This document shows, in pieces, positions 38,011-48,266 of a stretch of DNA of 64,000 bases. The notes under the pieces were generated by a model. It was not told the DNA's origin. It did no database searches and was given only the letters and a program-made list of their open reading frames with translations. The stretch comes from Pantoea rodasii (GTDB lineage Bacteria; Pseudomonadota; Gammaproteobacteria; Enterobacterales; Enterobacteriaceae). Location: assembly GCF_002095465.1 (NCBI RefSeq), contig NZ_MLFP01000005.1:124001-188000 (forward strand), written 5' to 3'. Within the stretch, counting starts at the first letter, position 1. Every line of letters begins with the position of its first letter. The position numbers and the translations under genes are program-made.

Positions 38011-39651
38011 ATGATCAAGAAACTGAGTCTTTGCGCGTTGTCAGTTATCGCTGCGCTTCCGCTGGGTATGTCTGCTTATGCGGCGGATGGAGATATGCAG
38101 CTGCAGCAAGTACTGATGCTGAGTCGCCACAATCTGCGCGCCCCGCTAGCCAACAATGGCAGCGTGCTGGAACAATCCACCAAGAAAAACTGGCCGCAGT
38201 GGGATGTTCCCGGCGGCGAGTTGACCACCAAAGGCGGTGTGCTGGAAGTCTACATGGGTAACTATACCCGTCAGTGGCTGGCACAGCAGGGCCTGGTGCA
38301 GAGCGGCACCTGTCCAGACAGCAGCAACATTTTTGTCTATGCCAATAGCTTGCAGCGTACGGTCGCCACCGCGCAGTATTTCATTACTGGCGCCTTCCCA
38401 GGTTGTGATATCTCGGTGTCGCATCAGGATGCGATGGGCACCATGGATCCTATCTTTAATCCGGTGATCACTGACGGCAGCGATGATTTCAATAAGAAAG
38501 CGCTGGCCGCAATGACCGCAGCCAATGAAAAACTGGCGCTGAAGCCCGCTTTCCAGCAGTTAGAGAAAATTGTCGATTACAAATCAGCACCGGCCTGTAA
38601 TGGCAAAAAACAGTGTGATTTAAGCAGCGGTGACAACACCTTTAGCGCGGAAAATGGCAAAGAGCCAAACGTGAATGGTCCATTGAAAATCGGCAATTCG
38701 CTGGTAGACGCTTTCACGCTGCAATATTACGAAGGCTTCCCGGCCGATCAGGTGGCCTGGGGTCAGATCAAAACCCCAGAGCAGTGGAAGACCCTTGCGG
38801 CGATCAAAAACGGCTATCAGGATGCGTTGTTTACCTCTCCTGATGTCGCACGTGAAGTGGCGGCTCCGCTGGTGGATTACATTCGCAGTCAATTAGTGGA
38901 CCAGGATAAAGCCAACGCGCCGAAAGTCACGGTCATGGTAGGGCACGATTCGAATATCGCCTCACTGCTCAGTGCATTGCAGGTTAAGCCTTACGAACTG
39001 CCTGGCAACGATGAGAAAACACCGATTGGTGGCCAGGTCGTATTTGAACGCTGGCACGATGCCAAAAACAATAAAGACCTGCTGAAAGTGGAATTTGTTT
39101 ATCAGACAGCCGAGCAGCTGCGCAATGCAGATGTGCTGAGCCTGAAGAATCCGCCGAAGCGTGTCACTCTGCAATTGGCAGGCTGTGATGCCGATGCCAA
39201 CGGTTACTGCAGCTGGGATCAGTTTACCACGGCGTTGAACACCTCATTGCAGGGCACGCCGTTGCAGCCCGCGGCACCGGCTCCGGCAGCACAACCTGCT
39301 GCACAGCCCGCACCGGCGGCGGCTGCAAATGACGATGCCAAAGTAAAAGCCGATCAAGCCGCGGCGGATAAAGCGGCTGCCGATAAGGCTACCGCAGATA
39401 AAGCCGCAGCAGATAAAGCCGCTGCGCAGAAAGCGGCTGATGCGAAAGCTGCCGAAGAGAAAGCGAAAGCGGACAAAGCGGCTGCCCAGAAGGCGGCAGA
39501 GGATAAAGCGAAAGCGGAGAAAGCCAGCGCGCAGAAAGCGGCGGACGACAAAGCGAAAGCGGATGCAGCAGCCGCGCAAAAAGCGCAGTCAGATGCAGCG
39601 CCAGCCAAACCTCAAGGCAATGCGGCGCAACCTGCGCCCGCCAGCAACTAA
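38011..39651 (+). CDS. agp: Glucose-1-phosphatase with a long Ala/Lys-rich C-terminal extension
   Basis: Periplasmic histidine acid phosphatase that releases glucose from glucose-1-phosphate. Signal peptide [20 protein letters not shown]...AYA; catalytic motif [10 protein letters not shown] (RHNxRxP, as in Agp) and the distal HD motif [12 protein letters not shown]. The Agp-like part ends at about residue 420; E. coli Agp stops there (413 aa). This protein continues for about 125 residues: a Pro/Ala linker, then a repetitive ADKAAA/AQKAA block (about 440-527) and a final Pro/Ala tail. The block looks like the long helix of TolA domain II. ATG 38011 is preferred over 37990 because it starts the signal peptide. 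Confidence 0.9.
   Translation: MIKKLSLCALSVIAALPLGMSAYAADGDMQLQQVLMLSRHNLRAPLANNGSVLEQSTKKNWPQWDVPGGELTTKGGVLEVYMGNYTRQWLAQQGLVQSGTCPDSSNIFVYANSLQRTVATAQYFITGAFPGCDISVSHQDAMGTMDPIFNPVITDGSDDFNKKALAAMTAANEKLALKPAFQQLEKIVDYKSAPACNGKKQCDLSSGDNTFSAENGKEPNVNGPLKIGNSLVDAFTLQYYEGFPADQVAWGQIKTPEQWKTLAAIKNGYQDALFTSPDVAREVAAPLVDYIRSQLVDQDKANAPKVTVMVGHDSNIASLLSALQVKPYELPGNDEKTPIGGQVVFERWHDAKNNKDLLKVEFVYQTAEQLRNADVLSLKNPPKRVTLQLAGCDADANGYCSWDQFTTALNTSLQGTPLQPAAPAPAAQPAAQPAPAAAANDDAKVKADQAAADKAAADKATADKAAADKAAAQKAADAKAAEEKAKADKAAAQKAAEDKAKAEKASAQKAADDKAKADAAAAQKAQSDAAPAKPQGNAAQPAPASN
39340..39600 (+). repeat. Imperfect tandem repeats coding for the Ala/Lys tail of Agp
   Basis: Repeats of about 12-15 nt (units such as GCCGCAGCAGATAAA and GCGCAGAAAGCGGCT) encode [10 protein letters not shown] units. 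Such repeats can change copy number between strains. Confidence 0.75.
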
Positions 39652-39663
39652 GTTCGCGGTCAT

Positions 39664-39693
39664 GAAAAACCCCGTCGCGACGGGGTTTTTTAT
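39664..39693. terminator. Terminator between convergent agp and aldehyde dehydrogenase gene
   Basis: CCCCGTC and GACGGGG around a GC centre, with an A-run on one side and six T on the other; usable in both directions. Confidence 0.85.
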
Positions 39694-39698
39694 TTCCT

Positions 39699-41070
39699 TT
39701 AACCGGCTACCACCACCAGTTTCTGATTGGCGAATTCTTTTAAGCCAAGATCGGACAACTCGCGTCCATAACCCGAGCGCTTAACGCCACCAAACGGCAA
39801 CTCCGCGGCGGTATCACTTTGCGAATTAATAAACACCATGCCGGTTTCAATCTGCGATGCCATATTTCGGCCGCGCACTATATCGCGTGTCCACACCGAA
39901 CCGCCCAATCCGTAATGCGAATCGTTGGCCAGAGCCACCGCCGTTCGATCGTCCGCCACCACATAAACCTGAGCAACCGGGCCAAAGAACTCCTGATAAT
40001 AGGCTGGATTACTCGGGGTCAGGCCGGTGAGAACCGTTGGCTGGTAATAACATCCCACGCCCTCAATCACTTTACCGCCAAACTCCACGCGCGCACCTTG
40101 CTTGACTGCATCGTCGACCTGCTTCACTAATCTATCGCGTGCCTCTTGTGACGACAGCGGGCCGAGTGTGGTTTTTTCATCCAGCGGGTCGCCCGGCGTG
40201 ACCGATTGCAGCGCCGCACTGAATTTGGCCATAAACTCCGTGGCAATCTTCTCATGCAGGATAAAGCGTTTCGCAGCGGTACAGACTTGCCCGCAGTTAC
40301 TCAAGCGTGCCTGCGCACCTTGACGCACAGCTTCGTCGATATCGGCATCATCCAGCACCACAAAACATCGTTGCCACCCAGCTCAAGAGTGGATTTTTCA
40401 GATGCTTGCCCGCCTGTTCCGCCACGGCGCTACCGGCGCGTTCCGATCCGGTCAAGGCAACACCCTGCACGCGCGGATCAGCAATCAGATCGGCAACCTG
40501 CTGATTAGAAATGAACAGGTTAGTCCACGCCCCTTTTGGCGCGCCCGCTTCTTCAACCAGCTTTTCGAATACATCCGCACAGTGCGGCACATTATTGGCA
40601 TGTTTTGCCAGCACCGGATTTCCCAATGCCAGGTTAGGAGCCAGTACCCGCATCAGTTGGTAGTACGGGAAGTTCCACGGCTCGACGGCCACAATCACCC
40701 CAATCGGATGGTACTCAAGCCAGGCGTCGCCCACGGTGCTGGGATAAGGCTGAGCCTGTAAAAAGTTAGCCGCATGCTCGGCATAATAACGGGCGATCTG
40801 CGCACATATTTTTACTTCACCACGGCTCTGCCCAATGAGCTTGCCCATCTCGCGGCTGGCAATCGCCGCCAGCTCGTCAACACGTTGCTCGATCAGGTCG
40901 GCCAACCGATGCAACACCTGCAGACGCGGTTGAATATCGCCTTTGCTCCACGGGGAATGGTACAGCTCATCTGCTGTGCCGAGCGCCTGATGCGTAAAGG
41001 TGTCATTGTGGGCGGGCCAGGATTTTAGCAACTCGTTATTGGCTGGGTTGATGCTTTGATAGGCTGACAT
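39699..41070 (-). pseudogene. NAD(P)-dependent succinate-semialdehyde-type aldehyde dehydrogenase, two one-base frameshifts
   Basis: ALDH superfamily, closest in pattern to the short SSADH (YneI/Sad) group; about 457 aa when repaired. The N-terminal half (MSAYQSINPANNELLKSWPA; PWNFPYYQLMRVLAPNLALGN; GVALTGSERAG) and the C-terminal half (catalytic cysteine in NCGQVCTAAKRF; FFGPVAQVYVV) are in different frames. One extra base in each of two runs (T5 at 40394-40398, A4 at 40362-40365) restores KHLKKSTLELGGNDVFVVLDDAD. GGAG precedes the ATG at 41070. It follows yccJ by 54 bp and may be cotranscribed with wrbA-yccJ. The true substrate is not proven. Confidence 0.85.
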
Positions 41071-41124
41071 AAATGGCTCCTTGGCATGAAAAGATGACAA
41101 AGGCGGGACATGCCCGCCTGTGAG

Positions 41125-41355
41125 TTAAACGTTTTTACGCTCGACCGTTTTATCGTCCCACGTCAGAACGTCCTGGTCGGTTTTATCAAAGGCGCGGAGC
41201 AGCACATCGTCGCTACCTTGCTGACGCCAGATTTCTTCCGCGATTCGTTCGTCATAATTTGCCACCTCAAATATCGCTTCAGCAATTTCTGGCGAGGTGT
41301 GGCGCAGCGTGGCCCATTCGCCCACGTGGTGAGCTTTCGACTGTTCTGTGGCCAT
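41125..41355 (-). CDS. yccJ: YccJ family protein
   Basis: A 76-aa protein; [26 protein letters not shown] and VERKNV are conserved with E. coli YccJ. The function is unknown. It follows wrbA by 20 bp, as in E. coli, where wrbA-yccJ is a stationary-phase operon. Confidence 0.92.
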   Translation of the reverse strand: MATEQSKAHHVGEWATLRHTSPEIAEAIFEVANYDERIAEEIWRQQGSDDVLLRAFDKTDQDVLTWDDKTVERKNV

Positions 41356-41375
41356 ACAGGTCTCCTGTTGTGGAT

Positions 41376-41975
41376 TTATCCTTGCAGTTTTACCGCCAGT
41401 CCGGCGACGTATTGGCCCTGATAGCGGGCAATTTCCAGTTCTTCCGCAGACGGCTGACGTGAGCCATCACCGCCGGCAATCGTGGTTGCGCCGTAAGGCG
41501 TGCCGCCACGAACCTGAGAAATATCGAAGAGTTGTTTGGTGCCGTAACCGATGGGTACGATGACCATGCCGTGATGGGCGAGGGTGGTCCACACGGAAGT
41601 GATGGTTTGTTCCTGACCGCCACCGGTGCCGGTGGAAGCGAACACACTGGCCAGTTTGCCGTACAGTGCGCCCGAAGCCCATAACCCGCCAGTACGATCC
41701 CAGAAATTGCGCATCTGGCCTGTCATGTTGCCAAAGCGGGTCGGCGTACCGACGATGATGGCATCGTACTCGGTCAGATCTTCCGGCTTAGCTTCTGCCG
41801 CAGCCTGATTCACCTTGCCACCGACCTGTGCAAATCTTTCCGCATCCATACTTTCCGGAACACGAAGGATGGTGACCTCCGCACCGCTCACACTCTTTGC
41901 GCCTTCTGCCACGGCTTGTGCCATGGTTTCGATATGTCCATACATTGAGTAATAAAGCACCAAAACTTTTGCCAT
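41376..41975 (-). CDS. wrbA: NAD(P)H:quinone oxidoreductase WrbA
   Basis: A 199-aa tetrameric flavodoxin-like quinone reductase. The FMN phosphate loop is [32 protein letters not shown] and [13 protein letters not shown] line the flavin. Length as in E. coli. First gene of a wrbA-yccJ operon, divergent from ymdF. Confidence 0.96.
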   Translation of the reverse strand: MAKVLVLYYSMYGHIETMAQAVAEGAKSVSGAEVTILRVPESMDAERFAQVGGKVNQAAAEAKPEDLTEYDAIIVGTPTRFGNMTGQMRNFWDRTGGLWASGALYGKLASVFASTGTGGGQEQTITSVWTTLAHHGMVIVPIGYGTKQLFDISQVRGGTPYGATTIAGGDGSRQPSAEELEIARYQGQYVAGLAVKLQG

Positions 41976-42285
41976 GGTTTTCTATCCTGCTGAGGGTGAT
42001 GAGTATTCAGAAGTATAGAAGAGACTGCGCGAGGTGCGGGCGAGAGGGAGGGACTTGTCCGATTACCGCTGCGCTTTTCCCCGACTAACCGCTTGTAACG
42101 GGGCCATTAATCTGGTTAACAGGGCAAAAATAAGTGGATTATGTGTTTCAAAGTATGAATATCAGCCAGATCTCAGGCTCGCCTGGCTATTCTTTGTTCA
42201 GGTGATGCGAACCTTTCGCCACCTTGCTTTTCACCAAACTGGATGAAAAGTCCTAACCACCGATGCTCAATCCCTGGAGGAAATG
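41976..42285. other. Divergent promoter region between wrbA and ymdF
   Basis: About 310 bp with no convincing gene. It must hold both promoters; E. coli wrbA and the ymdF family are general-stress genes, but I could not assign a sigma-S -10 box with confidence. Confidence 0.4.
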
Positions 42286-42450
42286 ATGGCTCAACATCGT
42301 GGAGGATCAGGCAATTTTGCGGAAGACCGTGAAAGAGCCGCGGAAGCAGGTCGCAAAGGCGGCAAAAATAGCGGGGGTAATTTCAGAAACGATCCGCAGC
42401 GCGCTTCCGAAGCAGGTGAAAAAGGGGGACGCAGTCGCAGCAAGAAGTAG
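42286..42450 (+). CDS. ymdF: KGG-repeat stress protein, YmdF/YciG type
   Basis: A 54-aa, very hydrophilic protein with two KGG motifs (AAEAGRKGGKNSGGNF and ASEAGEKGGRSRSKK), as in E. coli YmdF and YciG. The ATG at 42286 has GGAGG five bases upstream; the ATG at 42283 is too close. Family members are stationary-phase or motility-related. A longer open frame overlapping it on the same strand belongs to the next gene and is not coding here. Confidence 0.88.
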   Translation: MAQHRGGSGNFAEDRERAAEAGRKGGKNSGGNFRNDPQRASEAGEKGGRSRSKK

Positions 42451-42559
42451 GCGATTGCTTTCGATTCCCCAACCGCCGGGTTCACCCGGCGGTAACAGAC
42501 ATTGCATTTCCCCCTGTTACCAGGCAAAAATGACCGCCAACAGATTATTTTGGTGCGTT

Positions 42560-43474
42560 ATGTCCGCTACAACCTCTCGTCTCAGCCTGCGCATCTCGCG
42601 CCAGGAACTGGTTCTCATCTTCATCACCATGGTTTGGGGTGGCACCTTTTTGGTGGTGCACCGAGCGATGGCACACTCCGGTCCTTTTTTCTTTGTCGGA
42701 CTGCGATTTGCCACGGCTTCACTGCTGCTGGCGTTCTTCTTCCGTCGCTACTTAAAGCAGATGACGTGGCTGGAAATTAAAGCCGGTGCGTTAATTGGCC
42801 TGTCGATTGCGGGCGGCTATGGCTTGCAAACCTGGGGTATGCAAACCATTTCCAGTAGTCAGTCGGCATTTCTCACCGCGTTATATGTACCGGTCGTGCC
42901 GTTGCTGCAATGGTTATTTCTGCGCCGCCCACCGGGTATCATGGCGTGGATAGGCATCTTGCTGGCGTTTACCGGCCTGGTGCTGGTCGCGGGTCCACAG
43001 GACGGCAGCCTGACGTTAAACGCGGGTGAGATAGCCACATTAATCAGCACGTTAGCGATTGCGGCAGAAATCATACTGATCAGCCGCTACGCCGGTCAGG
43101 TCGATGTGCGCCGCGTGACCCTGGTCCAGCTGATGGTGGCGTCAGCCTGCGCGTTTGTTTTTATGATCCCGAACGGTGAGTCGGTTCCATCAATGTCTGC
43201 GCCACTGTTATTTAGCGCGCTAGGTTTGGGGGCGGCGAGCGCACTGATTCAGGTCACCATGAATTGGGCACAGCGTAGCGTATCACCGACGCGTGCTACG
43301 GTGATTTACGCGGGCGAACCGGTTTGGGCTGGCGTCGTTGGGCGTATGGCGGGTGAACGTTTACCCGCTGCCGCGCTGTTGGGCGGAGTGCTAATTGTGT
43401 GTGGGGTGATCGTCAGCGAATTGCGTTTTCGCCGGAAAAAAGCGGTGCCCGAGCAGGCACCGCAAGAACCTTAA
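42560..43474 (+). CDS. DMT-family (EamA) transporter
   Basis: A 304-aa integral membrane protein with ten hydrophobic segments and two EamA halves (LVLIFITMVWGGTFLVVH; GEIATLISTLAIAAEIILISR). The family exports amino acids or other metabolites; the substrate here is unknown. The ATG at 42560 fits the family start; the ribosome site is weak, and the ATG at 42530 is an alternative. It is convergent with rutG; their stop codons overlap. Confidence 0.85.
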   Translation: MSATTSRLSLRISRQELVLIFITMVWGGTFLVVHRAMAHSGPFFFVGLRFATASLLLAFFFRRYLKQMTWLEIKAGALIGLSIAGGYGLQTWGMQTISSSQSAFLTALYVPVVPLLQWLFLRRPPGIMAWIGILLAFTGLVLVAGPQDGSLTLNAGEIATLISTLAIAAEIILISRYAGQVDVRRVTLVQLMVASACAFVFMIPNGESVPSMSAPLLFSALGLGAASALIQVTMNWAQRSVSPTRATVIYAGEPVWAGVVGRMAGERLPAAALLGGVLIVCGVIVSELRFRRKKAVPEQAPQEP

Positions 43475-44795
43475 GGATGCTGCCGTGCCGCCTGGTTTGC
43501 CAGTGCGGCACCGCGACGTTTAAGAATCGCGTTAAGGATGATCGCACCAAAGGTCGCAGTGCCAATCCCGCCAAGGGTGAAACTGCCGATTTTTAAAGCA
43601 AAGTCGCCTGCACCCAGCACCAGCGTGGTAGCAACCATGATGAGATTACCGTTCTGATTAAAATCCACGTGGTTCTGCACCCAAATACGCGCACCTGCCA
43701 CGGCAATCAAGCCAAACACCACAATCGATGCGCCACCAATGACCGGGCCGGGAATGGTGTGAATTAATGCGCCGAACTTCGGTGAAAAACCGAGTACCAA
43801 CGCGATGACAGCGGCGGCGACAAACGCCAGCGTTGAGTAAACTTTGGTCACCGCCATTACGCCGATATTTTCCGCGTAAGTGGTGACGCCGCTGCCCCCG
43901 ATCGAACCGGACAACATGGTGGCCAGGCCATCACCGACAAACGCGCGGCCCATCCAGGGATCAAGATTACGCCCGGTCATGCCGGCAACAGCCTTGATGT
44001 GCCCGAGATTTTCCGCCACCAGAATGATTGCCACCGGCGCGATCATCACAATTGCCTGCATATCGAATACTGGCGCGGTGGTATGCGGTAAACCAAACCA
44101 CGGCGCATTGGCCATGCCGCTGAAATCCACCGGTTTACCCAGGCCAAACACATTGGTCAGCAACGCGTAGATGGCCCAGGCAACGATCAATCCAACCAGA
44201 ATCAGTAAGCGTTGCACCAGACCGCGGGTGAATACCGCCACCACGCCAATGCACAGTACCGTCATGACCGCCATCCAGCTGTCGAACATTGAGGCGGAAA
44301 CGCCGTGAACGGCGATCGGTGCCAGATTCAGGCCAATCGCCATCACCACCGCGCCGGTCACCACCGGTGGCATCAAACGTTCAATCCAGCCCGTGCCGAC
44401 TTTCATGACAATGGCCCCGATCAGCGTATAAAGTGCGCCGCACGCGATCACGCCGCCCAGCGCCAGCGACAGGTTGGGGTTCAGTCCCTGACCGTTGAAT
44501 CCGGTCACAGCAATAATCACCCCGACAAACGCCGCACTGGAGCCAAGATAACTGGGGATACGGCCGCCGGTCACCACAAAAACAGCAGCGTGCCGATGCC
44601 GGAAACCAGAATCGCCAGGTTAGGATCGAGGCCCATTAACAACGGCATAAGCACCGTTGCGCCAAACATTGCTACAGCATGCTGCAGGCCAAGCACGAAG
44701 GTCTGCCCAAACGGCAGCGTTTCATCCGGTGCAATCAGCCCATCTTCGGTCATGGCTGACTTTTTCTGCCAGCGGGGGAACCAGGAACTCGCCAT
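43471..44795 (-). pseudogene. rutG: Pyrimidine permease RutG, one-base frameshift
   Basis: Uracil/xanthine (NCS2) family permease of the Rut pathway. The N-terminal part ([31 protein letters not shown]) and the rest (TGGRIPSYLGSSAAFVGV; GGSGVTTYAENIGVM) are in different frames. One more base in the A-run 44578-44582 restores [19 protein letters not shown] and gives 441 aa (E. coli 442). The ATG at 44795 has GGAG six bases upstream. It is the last rut gene and directly follows rutD because rutE and rutF are absent. Confidence 0.9.
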
Positions 44796-44913
44796 CGTCT
44801 TCTCCAGGGTGTCGGTGGAACCAGGCCGCACAGGGCGGCGTTAGCGGGCGTCCTGCCGTAAAAGCTGATGATATTCCTGCAAGCTCAGGCCGATCATCGT
44901 TGTGCTCTTCTGT

Positions 44914-45717
44914 CTAGCTCAGGGCATGCTGTGCAGAGGATGCCGTTTCGGCCAGCCATTCCAGCAGTAGCGCATTAAAGTTATCGGCATCGGTCACGCT
45001 CATGGCATGTCCGCCCCATGCCATCTCAATCAAACTGCTATTGGGCAGAGCCTGCGCCAGTTGCGGAGAACAACTCCACGGCACCAGCAGGTCGTCCTGG
45101 CTGCAAATAACTAATACTGGCTGAGCGATCTGCTTAGCATGCGGGCGAAAATCGCAGCTCATCAGCGCATGTAATCGGCGTAGCAGATTTTCCATCCCCT
45201 GAAAATGCATTACGTGATGGGCATCTTCTGCGTTGATCCGCGTTTGATTACGCGCCAGCCATTCGGCGGGATACAGGAACAGCGGCTGAGCACGCACAAA
45301 GGCTTCTACGCCCACGTTCAGCAACAAATCCTGGCGGACCTGGAAGCAGCGCTGCGTGTGGGCATCCAGCGATAGCCAGCCGTTAATCACCACAACGCGA
45401 CCAACGCGTTCGGGGTAATCCAGTGCCAACTGCAAGCCAATCAACCCGCCCAGCGCATGGCCAACAATGTCGTAATGATGAATGTCGTGCTCTGCCAGCA
45501 GTTCTGCTAATTCAGCTGCCATCATCGCCATGGTGTAGCCTTCTGGCAGCGTATCGGCACTGCGTCCGGTACCGCGCTGGTCGTAAGTCACCACGCGATA
45601 ATGTGGCGTCAGTGCCGCCAACTGGGGTTGCCAGAAGCCAGCCACACCGCCAAGTCCTGAAGACAACACCAGCGTAGGGGCATCGTCAGCCGTTAATCCA
45701 TGGGTCTCAAGATGCAT
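44914..45717 (-). CDS. rutD: Putative aminoacrylate hydrolase RutD
   Basis: Alpha/beta hydrolase (267 aa) that speeds spontaneous hydrolysis of aminoacrylate in uracil catabolism. The oxyanion region SSGLGG, the nucleophile-elbow region VGHALGGLIG (Ala in the Ser position, as in RutD-type GHALG) and the C-terminal GGHAMS are visible. The start overlaps the rutC stop by one base (TAATG). Confidence 0.92.
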   Translation of the reverse strand: MHLETHGLTADDAPTLVLSSGLGGVAGFWQPQLAALTPHYRVVTYDQRGTGRSADTLPEGYTMAMMAAELAELLAEHDIHHYDIVGHALGGLIGLQLALDYPERVGRVVVINGWLSLDAHTQRCFQVRQDLLLNVGVEAFVRAQPLFLYPAEWLARNQTRINAEDAHHVMHFQGMENLLRRLHALMSCDFRPHAKQIAQPVLVICSQDDLLVPWSCSPQLAQALPNSSLIEMAWGGHAMSVTDADNFNALLLEWLAETASSAQHALS

Positions 45718-46112
45718 TACGCCTCCTGGCTGCCAATGTGAGCCACGCTGGCGATCTCAATCAGCGCATCCGGTTTGACCAATCCGCATTGAATGCAGAA
45801 GCGTGCAGGCTTATCACCGGGAAAATACTCGGCGTAAACCTGGTTAATGGCTGCGTAATTGCTCCAGTCGGTGAGAAAAATGGAGTTGAAGGTGACGTCA
45901 TTCATGTTGCCGCCGGCGGTCTCAATCACCTTTTTGATGGTTTCCAGCACGTGGCGAGTTTGTGCCGCCGCATCGCCAACGTGTACCACATTGTTATTGG
46001 CATCGAACGGTAGCGTGCCTGATACATACACCACGCCGTCGGCCAGCGTTCCCGGCACAAAGGGCGCTATCGGGGTGCCGCTACCGGCAGGAATGATCAC
46101 ACTTTTAGGCAT
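45717..46112 (-). CDS. rutC: RutC, YjgF/RidA-family aminoacrylate peracid reductase/deaminase
   Basis: A 131-aa RidA-fold protein of the Rut pathway. [35 protein letters not shown] and [15 protein letters not shown] are family blocks including the conserved active-site arginine region (PARFCIQ). It lies 44 bp after rutB and is coupled to rutD. Confidence 0.94.
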   Translation of the reverse strand: MPKSVIIPAGSGTPIAPFVPGTLADGVVYVSGTLPFDANNNVVHVGDAAAQTRHVLETIKKVIETAGGNMNDVTFNSIFLTDWSNYAAINQVYAEYFPGDKPARFCIQCGLVKPDALIEIASVAHIGSQEA

Positions 46113-46156
46113 CGTCGCTGTTCCTTATCGTTATGGTTTTGCAGGTGATAGAGATC

Positions 46157-46867
46157 CTAGGCTTTCAGGGCTTCACAAAACGTGTTCGTATCGCTGACCC
46201 AGCCAAAGAAGGTTTCAATATTGAAAATCGCTGCCTGCTGAGCGAACGGCGGGCCAGCCTGATAAGTGGCGTCTTCCAGCACCACGCCGAAATATTCGAG
46301 GAAGAAACCATCGCGCAGCGTCGATTCAACGCACACGTTGGTGGCGATGCCGGTGAACACCAAATGGCGGATACCACGGCTGCGTAGCATGCTGTCGAGC
46401 GGCGTATTGAAGAAACCGCTATAGCGTGGTTTTGGCAGCACGATGTCGCCCGCCTGCGGCACCAGTTCATCCACCAGCGCATAATCCCATCCGCCTTTGG
46501 AGAGCAAGGTGCCCTGCAATTCAGGACGTTTACGCATGGTTTTTAGCGCATTCGATTTATGAAAATTAGGCGAGCCGGCATCACCCGCTTCGACGTATTG
46601 ATCGTCCCAGCCGTTTTGGAACCAGATGATTTGTATGCCTGCAGCACGGGCAGCAGTCACCGCCTGATGGATTTTGGCGATCACCGGTTTGGTGGCCGAG
46701 ACATCAAAACCCGCAAGGTCGAGATAACCGCCTTCGGTGGCGTAGGCGTTCTGCATGTCCACCACAATCAACGCACTTTGTGCTGGCGGTAGCGCGATCG
46801 CCTCGGGACGCGCGGGCAGGGTGATGTTGGGCAAGCTCGATGTGTGGGCGCAAGTGATGGTACTCAT
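46157..46867 (-). CDS. rutB: Ureidoacrylate amidohydrolase RutB
   Basis: Isochorismatase-like cysteine hydrolase that cleaves ureidoacrylate peracid, releasing carbamate and aminoacrylate. Catalytic triad regions are visible: VVDMQNAY (Asp), a central lysine near LPKPRYSGF, and [11 protein letters not shown] (Cys). The ATG at 46867 gives 236 aa, has GAAGGAGG upstream and overlaps the rutA stop (TGATG); the frame to 46909 is inside rutA. Confidence 0.95.
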   Translation of the reverse strand: MSTITCAHTSSLPNITLPARPEAIALPPAQSALIVVDMQNAYATEGGYLDLAGFDVSATKPVIAKIHQAVTAARAAGIQIIWFQNGWDDQYVEAGDAGSPNFHKSNALKTMRKRPELQGTLLSKGGWDYALVDELVPQAGDIVLPKPRYSGFFNTPLDSMLRSRGIRHLVFTGIATNVCVESTLRDGFFLEYFGVVLEDATYQAGPPFAQQAAIFNIETFFGWVSDTNTFCEALKA

Positions 46868-47958
46868 CAGGCAACCTCCTTCTGCGATGTGATGACATTT
46901 TGGCGGCACTGCATTAGCGGCTGGATACGTTGACCGAAATCCTCGATGCCCTGCAGGAAATCATCAAAGGTCAGTAATACGCCCTGAGTGCCGTCGACCT
47001 CAGCAACTTCATCCAACATTCGTGCCACATTGGCGTAAGAGCCCACCAGTGTGCCCATATTTATATTCACCGCCGAAGTGGGATCGGCCATCTGACGCAC
47101 GTTGGTGTCACTGCCAGATTTGGTGTCCTGCTGGCTTTGCGTGGTCAGCCAGGCAAGGGCTTCTTCATCGGCGCCCGCTTTGTAATGCTCCCATTTAGCG
47201 CGCGCAGCTTCGTCGCTTTCGGCGGCGATGATCATAAACAGCACGTAAGAACCGACATCACGTCCGGCGTTATCGGCCGCCGCTTTCATGCGGCTAGCGG
47301 TGGGGGCGAAGGCGGTTGGGGTGTTCACCCCTTTACCGAAGCAGAAGTTGTAATCGGCATGCTGGGCGGAAAATGCCATACCGGCATCGCTCTGACCGGC
47401 GCAGATCACTTTCATCGGTTTTTGCGGCTGCGGACTGACGCGGCAGTCGTTCATGGTGAAGAATTCACCTTTGAAATCGCTCTGGCCTTTGCCCCATAAA
47501 TCGCGCAGCACGGTAACGTATTCCGTGAGGTAGTCGTAACGGCTGGAGAAGTATTCATCACCCGGCCATAAGCCCATCTGCTCGTATTCGGGCTTTTGCC
47601 AGCCGGTGACCAGGTTGACGCCGAAACGACCATTGGAGATGGAATCAATGGTTGAGGCCATGCGAGCCACAATCGCCGGTGGCAGCGTCAGAGTGGCTGC
47701 CGTGGCATAAATTTCAATGCGTGAGGTCACCGCCGCGAGTCCCGCCATCAGTGTGAAGGACTCGAGGTTGTGATCCCAAAACTCGGTTTTGCCACCGAAG
47801 CCGCGCAACTTAATCATCGATAACGCAAAGTCGAAGTGATAGTGCTCGGCTTTCAGCACAATCTCTTTGTTCAGTTCAAATGTCGGTTTGTACTGCGGCG
47901 CATGAGTGGAGATGAGCCAGCCATTGTTGCCAATCGGGATGAAGACGCCAATTTTCAT
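46867..47958 (-). CDS. rutA: Pyrimidine monooxygenase RutA
   Basis: FMNH2-dependent luciferase-like monooxygenase that opens the uracil ring between N3 and C4. [37 protein letters not shown] and [13 protein letters not shown] are nearly identical to E. coli RutA. The ATG at 47958 has GAGAGG upstream. It is the first rut gene; its usual flavin reductase RutF is not encoded here. Confidence 0.96.
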   Translation of the reverse strand: MKIGVFIPIGNNGWLISTHAPQYKPTFELNKEIVLKAEHYHFDFALSMIKLRGFGGKTEFWDHNLESFTLMAGLAAVTSRIEIYATAATLTLPPAIVARMASTIDSISNGRFGVNLVTGWQKPEYEQMGLWPGDEYFSSRYDYLTEYVTVLRDLWGKGQSDFKGEFFTMNDCRVSPQPQKPMKVICAGQSDAGMAFSAQHADYNFCFGKGVNTPTAFAPTASRMKAAADNAGRDVGSYVLFMIIAAESDEAARAKWEHYKAGADEEALAWLTTQSQQDTKSGSDTNVRQMADPTSAVNINMGTLVGSYANVARMLDEVAEVDGTQGVLLTFDDFLQGIEDFGQRIQPLMQCRQNVITSQKEVA

Positions 47959-48134
47959 GTGAAACCTCTCTGCATTGAACGGGAATTGCTTCACGCGCTA
48001 CGCTGCTTCCTGCACACATCCTGTGGGCGGCGCTCAGTCACAAAATTGCAAAGCCTGTGCCACATTTTTAAATGTCTTGTACAACAATGTGTTAAAAATC
48101 CACTGCGCGATAAAGTGGAGTGAATGGTCTAAAA

Positions 48135-48150
48135 CAGACCGTTTGGTCAA
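48135..48150. promoter_or_regulatory. RutR operator between rutA and rutR
   Basis: CAGACCGTTTGGTCAA matches the RutR consensus TTGACCA-NN-TGGTCAA at 11 of 14 defined positions. It lies 177 bp upstream of rutA and about 115 bp from rutR. A second half-site TGGTCAA occurs near 48179. Confidence 0.6.
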
Positions 48151-48266
48151 AACCTTTTGCACATTTTTCATGCGTGGCATGGTCAAAAAAGGTGCAGTGG
48201 CAGCGATTAGGCAGGAAAGAGGGCCTTTGTTATGATGCGGTTATGCAGGATGGAAGAGGTAACAGT

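Noticed and set aside
39244..39608. Antisense frames opposite the Agp repeat tail
   Set aside because: They arise from the repeat composition (Ala/Lys codons read backwards give Ala/Phe/Arg/Cys-rich sequence).
42299..42559. In-frame upstream extension of the DMT transporter gene
   Set aside because: It overlaps ymdF in another frame and its translation is unlike any transporter N-terminus; ymdF is the real gene there.
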